From the NCBI GenBank assembly GCA_016180705.1, contig JACPAU010000214.1:1-5674 (forward strand): 5,674 nucleotides of DNA. The letters run 5' to 3'. The position numbers and the translations under genes were made by a program. The notes under the pieces are model-generated. The model saw only the letters and a program-made list of their open reading frames with translations, had not been told where the DNA came from and did not search any database. This stretch comes from Candidatus Methylomirabilota bacterium (lineage in GTDB: Bacteria > Methylomirabilota > Methylomirabilia > Methylomirabilales > JACPAU01). Positions 1 to 5,674 of the stretch are shown here, piece by piece. Position 1 is the stretch's first letter; the number at the start of each line of letters is the position of its first letter.

Positions 1-385
1 GACCCTGATCTCCAGCGGCGTGGCCATCCTGGACGGCCTGGAGATCACCGCCCGGACCGCGGGGAACAAGGTGGTCGAGGAGGCGGTCATGAAGACCCGC
101 GCCAGCATCGCCGAGGGGAAGACCATCGCCGAGCCGCTGAAGGCCTCCGGGGTCTTCCCCCCCATGGTCGTCTCGATGATCGCCGTCGGGGAGCAGACCG
201 GGGCGCTGGACGCCATGCTGAGCAAAATCGCCGACTTCTACGACGAGGAGGTGGACGTGGCGGTCGCCAATCTCACCTCCCTGCTCGAGCCGCTGCTGAT
301 GGTCTTCCTCGGGGTCGTGATCGGCGGCGTGGTCATCGCCATGTACCTGCCGATCTTCAAGCTGGTCACGGTCGTCGGCCGCTAG
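1..385 (+). CDS. pilC: Type IV pilus inner-membrane platform protein PilC (GspF family), 3' part only
   Basis: This is the C-terminal part of the inner-membrane platform protein of the type IV pilus. In this family it couples the cytoplasmic assembly/retraction ATPases (PilB, PilT) to addition and removal of pilin subunits. The frame is open from base 2, with codons before the first possible GTG at 20, so the gene starts outside the window; 127 residues are visible of a protein usually near 400. What is seen matches the second T2SSF domain: an 'SSGVAILDGLEI' helix, 'TAGNKVVEEA', the conserved block 'FPPMVVSMIAVGEQTG' followed by 'FYDEEVD', and a final hydrophobic helix from 'EPLLMVFLGVVIGG' to 'MYLPIFKL', which is the typical PilC/GspF ending. 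The TAG stop is at 383-385. The family call is secure. PilC rather than a type II secretion GspF is inferred from the pilS-pilR pair just downstream. The promoter lies outside the window; a hairpin terminator follows the stop by about 30 bases. Confidence 0.93.
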   Translation, partial: TLISSGVAILDGLEITARTAGNKVVEEAVMKTRASIAEGKTIAEPLKASGVFPPMVVSMIAVGEQTGALDAMLSKIADFYDEEVDVAVANLTSLLEPLLMVFLGVVIGGVVIAMYLPIFKLVTVVGR

Positions 386-403
386 GGGCCGGCCGCGGGC
401 CCG

Positions 404-419
404 TGGCACCCCGGAGGCG
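404..419 (+). promoter_or_regulatory. Candidate sigma-54 promoter for pilS (-24/-12 element)
   Basis: Bases 404-409 read TGGCAC, an exact -24 box, and the GC of the -12 box falls at 417-418, exactly 12 bases after the GG at 405-406, as sigma-54 promoters require. The TT normally preceding that GC is replaced by AG, so the -12 box is weak. A start of transcription near 430 would give a leader of about 25 bases that carries the G-rich ribosome site before pilS and lacks the left arm of the terminator hairpin. In such GC-rich DNA a chance match is possible, so this is tentative. Confidence 0.35.
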
Positions 420-439
420 GCCCCCGGGCCGCCTCTTTT
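414..439 (+). terminator. Intrinsic (Rho-independent) terminator after pilC
   Basis: Bases 414-423 and 426-435 are perfect inverted repeats of ten bases, all but two of the pairs G-C, followed directly by TTTT at 436-439. With a realistic four-base loop the stem is nine pairs. This is the standard form of an intrinsic terminator and it sits about 30 bases after the pilC stop, so it probably ends the upstream pilus transcript. It lies only 15 bases before the pilS start, so any message reaching pilS from upstream must read through it. The T-run is short, which may make termination partial. Confidence 0.75.
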
Positions 440-454
440 CGTCTCGGGGGGAAG

Positions 455-2125
455 ATGGAAGCGCTGAGGGACCGGGGGACCTCCCGGGCGGAGATGCTGA
501 CGCGCCTGAAGTGGCTCGTCGGCCTCCGGCTCGCCGTGGTCGCCCTCTTCCTGGGCTCGGCGGTGGTGATCCAGCTCCGGGCCGATCCCCCCTTCCCGCC
601 CGAGCCCCTCTTCGCCATCATCGCCTTCGTCTTCCTGCTCAGTCTCCTCTATACGGTCGCGCTCCCCCGGGTCCGCAACCTGATCCTCTTCTGCTTCTGC
701 CAGGTGGCCGTGGACATCCTGGTCAGCACCGGGCTCGTGCACGTGTCGGGGGGGAAGGACAGTCCCTTCACCTTCGTCTACATCTTCCCCATCTTCGCCG
801 CCGCCACCCTCCTCGGGCGGCGGGGCGGGCTGGGCATGGCCAGCGTGGCGAGCATCCTCTACGGCGGCCTCATCAACCTGGAGTTCTACGGGGTCCTACC
901 GGCCGTGGCGACGGGGGCGCCGGCCCGGGCCCAGACGTACCTGGCCTTCCAGGTCTTCATCAACATCGCCGGCTTCTTCCTGGTCGCGCTCCTGAGCAGC
1001 CACCTGGCGGAGCGCCTCCGCGAGACCGCCCGCCGCCTGGAGGAGCGCAGCCTCGACCTCCGGGCCCTCGAGTCGCTACACCGGGACGTGGTGGCGAACG
1101 TCCCGAGCGGCCTCATGACGCTGGACGCGGCGGGCCGGATCGTCGCCTTCAACCGGGCGGCCGAGGCCATCACGGGGTACGGGGAGGCGGAGGTCCGGGA
1201 CCGGCCGTACCAGGCGGCCGGGTTCGCCGAGGTCCCGGGCGTGGCCGCCTTCGTCAGCGGGGGCGGCCCGCCGCCGGCGTTGGCGGCGGGGGAGGTGACG
1301 GTGGTGCGGCGGGACGGGGTGCGCATCCCGGCGGGGATCAGCCTCTCCCCCCTCTGGGACCAGGAGGGCCGGGTCCGGGGCCTGGTGGCGGTCTTCCAGG
1401 ACCTCTCGGACAAGAAGCGGATCGAGGAGCAGCTCCGCCGGGCCGACCGGCTGGCGGCCGTCGGGCAGCTGGCGGCCAGCATCGCCCACGAGATCCGCAA
1501 CCCTCTCGCCGCCATCAGCGGCTCCATCCAGGTTCTGCAGGAGGAGATGCAGCCGCAGGGGCAGAACCGCCAGCTGGTGGACATCATCCTGCGGGAGGCG
1601 GACCGCCTGAAGCTCATCACGGGCCAGTTCCTGGACTTCGTCCGGCCCCGGACCCCGCTCCGGAAGGAGTGCGAGCTCATCACCTGCCTGGAGGAGACGG
1701 TGCTTCTCCTCAAGCAGCGGGAGCGGACCGGGGCCGAGGTCGTGATGGACTTCACGCCCCCGGAGGCGCCCGTCGTGGTGTCGGCGGACGACGATCAACT
1801 CCGCCAGGTGTTCTGGAACATCTCCCTGAACGCCGTGGAGGCGATGCCGGAGGGCGGGACCCTCCGCGTCGTGGTCCGGGATTTCTCCGCGGACCCCGAC
1901 CACCCCACGGTGGCCGTGGAGTTCGCCGACACCGGCGGCGGCATCCGGCCGGAGGAGAACCTGGACCGGATCTTCGAGCCCTTCTTCACCACGAAGGAGA
2001 CAGGCACGGGTCTCGGGCTCTCCATCGCGCGGCGGGTCGTGGAGGAGCTGGGCGGACGGATCGAGGTGGAAAACCGGCCGGGCGAGGGGGCGACCTTCCG
2101 GGTCGTCCTGAAGCGCCTGGCCTGA
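455..2125 (+). CDS. pilS: Membrane sensor histidine kinase PilS (NtrB-like, PAS domain)
   Basis: This is a 556-residue sensor kinase that would autophosphorylate and pass phosphate to the PilR encoded next. Six hydrophobic segments are visible, roughly at residues 21-41, 53-70, 75-95, 105-121, 125-144 and 163-185. They include the 'SGGKDSPF' loop (98-105) often seen in PilS-type sensors. A charged linker (about 184-208) and a PAS domain (about 209-320) follow. The HisKA H-box 'IAHEIRNPLAAISGS' gives the phospho-accepting His345. The HATPase_c domain shows N-box N455/N459, 'DTGGG' at 492-496, F-box 'FEPFFTTK' at 507-514 and 'GTGLGL' at 517-522, so it looks catalytically complete. The ATG at 455 follows a G-rich ribosome site (446-451); an ATG at 494 (residue 14) is possible but less favoured. 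In Pseudomonas aeruginosa the kinase PilS monitors pilin in the membrane. Assignment as PilS rather than another NtrB-like kinase rests on topology plus context. Confidence 0.92.
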   Translation: MEALRDRGTSRAEMLTRLKWLVGLRLAVVALFLGSAVVIQLRADPPFPPEPLFAIIAFVFLLSLLYTVALPRVRNLILFCFCQVAVDILVSTGLVHVSGGKDSPFTFVYIFPIFAAATLLGRRGGLGMASVASILYGGLINLEFYGVLPAVATGAPARAQTYLAFQVFINIAGFFLVALLSSHLAERLRETARRLEERSLDLRALESLHRDVVANVPSGLMTLDAAGRIVAFNRAAEAITGYGEAEVRDRPYQAAGFAEVPGVAAFVSGGGPPPALAAGEVTVVRRDGVRIPAGISLSPLWDQEGRVRGLVAVFQDLSDKKRIEEQLRRADRLAAVGQLAASIAHEIRNPLAAISGSIQVLQEEMQPQGQNRQLVDIILREADRLKLITGQFLDFVRPRTPLRKECELITCLEETVLLLKQRERTGAEVVMDFTPPEAPVVVSADDDQLRQVFWNISLNAVEAMPEGGTLRVVVRDFSADPDHPTVAVEFADTGGGIRPEENLDRIFEPFFTTKETGTGLGLSIARRVVEELGGRIEVENRPGEGATFRVVLKRLA

Positions 2126-2141
2126 GCGGGAGCGGGAACCG

Positions 2142-3588
<1,447 letters not shown>

Positions 3589-3599
<11 letters not shown>

Positions 3600-5674
3600 G
3601 CGAGCCCCTGTCGCCCAAGTCCTCCTCCTGGCTCTCCTCACCATCGCGGCGGGGCTTCCCCTCCTGCAGGCCGGTCTTCACCCCGTAGCCCAGAGTCTGC
3701 TTTCCGCGGCGCTCGGGGTCGTGACGCTGGTGGCGCTGGTCGCAGGCGTACTCCCCGCCGCCTCTCCGGTCTTCTCCCCCCGCTGGCCGTTCCTGCTGGG
3801 CCTCCTCCTGCTCGTCGCCTCCGCCTGGCGCTCGGTGTACCTGGAGCTCACGCTGCAGGCCCTGCTCCTCTTCGCCGTCTACCTCATGGCGGGCCTCCTC
3901 GCGCGCCACGTCTGTGCCGTGCCCTCGCACCGGGCGGCCCTGGCGGGAACCCTGGCCGGCACGGGGATCCTGGCGGCCGCCGTGGCCTCCCTGTCCGCCA
4001 CCCCGCTGCGGGGGCCGTTCCCCACCAGCAATGCTCTTGCGGGCTTCCTCCTCCTCGCCGCCTTCTGCGCTGCAGGGCTGGCGGCCACCGTCCGCAGTCA
4101 GGCCGGGAGGTGGGCATGGGGCGCCGGGGTCGTCCTACTTGCCGCCGCCCTGGTCGGGACGCGCTCCCGCGGCGGGATCCTGGCGGCCGCCGTCGGCCTC
4201 GTTTGCTTCGCGGCGGGGGCCGTCCGCCTCCTCCCCGGTGGCGGCCGGCGGGCGGCGGCCTGCGCGGCGGCTGCGCTCGTGGCCTTGGCCGCCGGGGTCG
4301 CGCTGTGGGAGGGACCGGCGGGGTTCGGCCGGTGGGCCTCCCTCTCCACCGCCCTCACGAGCGGCACGGCCGAGCCATCCTTCCACTGGCGCCAACTCGT
4401 CTACACCTGGACGGCGGGGATCATCCGGGATCATCCGCTGCTCGGGACGGGGCCCGGGACCTTCCCCCTCGTCCTGGGCCGCTACCAGCAGGTCCCCTAC
4501 GTCACGGGCCGCTACGCCCACAACGCCTGGCTGGAGTTCGCCGCCGAGACGGGCCTCCCCTTCACGGCCCTGGTCCTCCTGGGGTTCGGCCTGAGCGTGC
4601 GCCGCGCGCTGCGGGCCATCCGGGAGGGGCAGGACGAGGCCCCCCTGCGCCTCGGCATCGCCGCGGCCGTTCTCGCCTCGGCCACGCATGCCCTCCTCGA
4701 TATCGACTGGAGCCTCCCGGCCATTGCCCTCCCCCTTTCCCTCCTGCTGGGAGCCGTCTGGGCGACCGGGGACGCGGGGGAGACCGGCGAGGGGGCCCCC
4801 TCCCGGCTCCCCGCCCGGGTCCTGCACGCCGCCGCGGGGCTCGCCGCGGTGGGGGTCTTCCTCCTGGGGGCGACCCGCTCCTTCGCCGTCTCCCTCCAGC
4901 AGGAGGGGCGCGCCGCGCTCGCCCAGGGCGCGCTGGACGACGCGGAGGAGGCGTTCCGCGCCGCCCGCCGGCTCAACCCCTTCTGGTACGCGCCTGGGCG
5001 GTGGCTGGGGGAGGTGGCCCTGCTCCGGGGGAAGGCAGGGGAGGCGGTGGTTGAGATGGCGGCGGCCGCCCGCCTCAACCCGAGCGACGGGGAATCCGCC
5101 TTCCACCTCGGCCGCATGCTGTGGGCGGCAGGTCGGCTGGCAGAGGCGGAGGCGGCCCTGCGCAGGGCCATCGCCCTGGACCCGGCCTCCCGCCTCGAGT
5201 TCTACGGAACTCTGGGGGATCTCCTCTCCGCCACGGGGAGACCGGCCGAAGCGCTGCGGTGGTACAGGCGGGCCGCCGAACTGTTCCCGCCCTCCCTGGT
5301 CCAGGGAGCCGAGGCGCGCTGCCTCGCCCCCGGCGACCGCTACCTGCTCGGCCGGATCCTCGGCCGTGTCGTCCTCCTGGCCCGCCGTGAGGGCCGGACG
5401 GCCGAAGCGGAGGCCGCGGCCCGCGAGGCCACAGGTCTTCAGGCGCCGGCGATGGGCGCGATCTGCTCGGTCCTGCCCGTGGCCGGTCAGGGCTCCCCGG
5501 AGGCCACCGTCCTCTCCTACTGGTCGGCCCGGGCGCGAGGGGAAGCCCCCCCCGCCAGGCTCTTCGCCCGGGGCGTCACCGACTGGCGCGGGCCCCTCGA
5601 ATCCCGGCGGCCCGTGCGGGTCGCGCGCGTCCTGTCCCTTGCGGCCTCGGAGACCGCCGCCGAGATCCGCTACG
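3589..5674 (+). CDS. O-antigen ligase/polymerase-like (Wzy_C family) membrane protein with C-terminal TPR repeats, 3' end missing
   Basis: An uninterrupted frame of 695 codons runs from GTG 3589 to the window edge. The first 430 or so residues form about 12-13 hydrophobic helices. Between helices sit marks of the Wzy/WaaL/PglL glycan ligase-polymerase superfamily: 'GPFPTSNALAGF' (142-153, like the usual G-F-x-N-x-N-x-x-A motif), 'GTRSRGG' at 190-196, and a large loop (about 243-323) with 'DHPLLGTGPGTF' (281-292) and 'YAHNAWLEFAAETGLP' (309-324), where H311 matches the conserved loop histidine. These enzymes move lipid-linked glycans onto an acceptor outside the inner membrane. Residues about 437-567 hold some four TPR repeats, for example 'GRLAEAEAALRRAIALDP' (515-532). 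The part after about 570 looks partly TPR-like but is not recognised. The start overlaps pilR by 11 bases, so it is probably the third gene of the pilSR unit. The acceptor could be lipid A-core, a capsule or exopolysaccharide chain, or pilin; the sequence does not say which. Confidence 0.85.
3964..3983 (+). repeat. 20-base exact direct repeat, copy 1 (copy 2 at 4174-4193)
   Basis: The same 20 bases occur at 3964-3983 and 4174-4193, exactly 210 bases apart and so in the same reading frame. Both encode G-I-L-A-A-A-V inside a predicted membrane helix of the ligase-like protein. The repeat may be only shared codon choice for a common helix sequence, or a trace of internal duplication or gene conversion. 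Confidence 0.6.

Noticed and set aside
4418..4437. Perfect tandem duplication of a 10-base unit (GGATCATCCG twice)
   Set aside because: It falls in the codons for the conserved 'GIIRDHPLLGTG' motif, the unit is not a multiple of three, and there are only two copies. Coincidence within a constrained coding stretch is the simplest reading.
4110..5054. Alternative + and - strand frames over the ligase-like gene
   Set aside because: They show only Gly/Arg/Pro-rich composition. The frame from 3589 has membrane helices, superfamily motifs and TPR repeats throughout.
5136..5155. Second possible -24-like box (TGGCAG) inside the TPR coding region
   Set aside because: The last base of the box is wrong and no GC falls at the required spacing, so it does not qualify as a sigma-54 site.

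Overview
The window is a dense, very GC-rich stretch of bacterial chromosome with every gene on the + strand. It holds the end of a type IV pilus platform gene (pilC), a complete sensor kinase/response regulator pair (pilS and pilR), and the first 695 codons of a large membrane protein that runs off the right edge. Codons end mostly in G or C, spacing between genes is short, and there is no sign of mobile DNA. The gene order pilC-pilS-pilR and the PilR ending (the 'NFRSFRYRLKKYGL' type of Fis helix) are familiar from Geobacter-like deltaproteobacteria and from high-GC lineages such as NC10/Methylomirabilota or Rokubacteria. The lineage is a guess from gene order and composition; there is no rRNA or other marker here.

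Layout: positions 1-385 are the C-terminal third of PilC. Positions 386-454 are the only real intergenic gap. It contains a strong GC-rich hairpin followed by TTTT (an intrinsic terminator) and, overlapping its left arm, a sigma-54-like -24/-12 element. Positions 455-2125 encode PilS (six membrane segments, PAS, HisKA, HATPase_c). After 16 bases comes pilR at 2142-3599 (receiver, sigma-54 AAA+, Fis-type HTH). A GTG start at 3589, preceded by a near-ideal Shine-Dalgarno, opens an uninterrupted frame to the window end. It overlaps the end of pilR by 11 bases and encodes a Wzy/WaaL-type O-antigen ligase/polymerase-like membrane domain followed by TPR repeats.

Working together: PilC is the inner-membrane platform on which pilin subunits are assembled. 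PilS and PilR form a two-component system whose output, in organisms where it was studied, is sigma-54-dependent transcription of the major pilin gene. The third gene is probably translationally coupled to pilR, so its product may be made together with the regulator. A Wzy_C-family enzyme beside pilus genes could polymerise or ligate a surface glycan, or could glycosylate pilin; the sequence alone does not decide. No pilA is present between pilR and the window end.

The most notable points are the start of this large coupled gene, which occupies the slot where some relatives carry pilA, and the compact terminator/promoter overlap between pilC and pilS.
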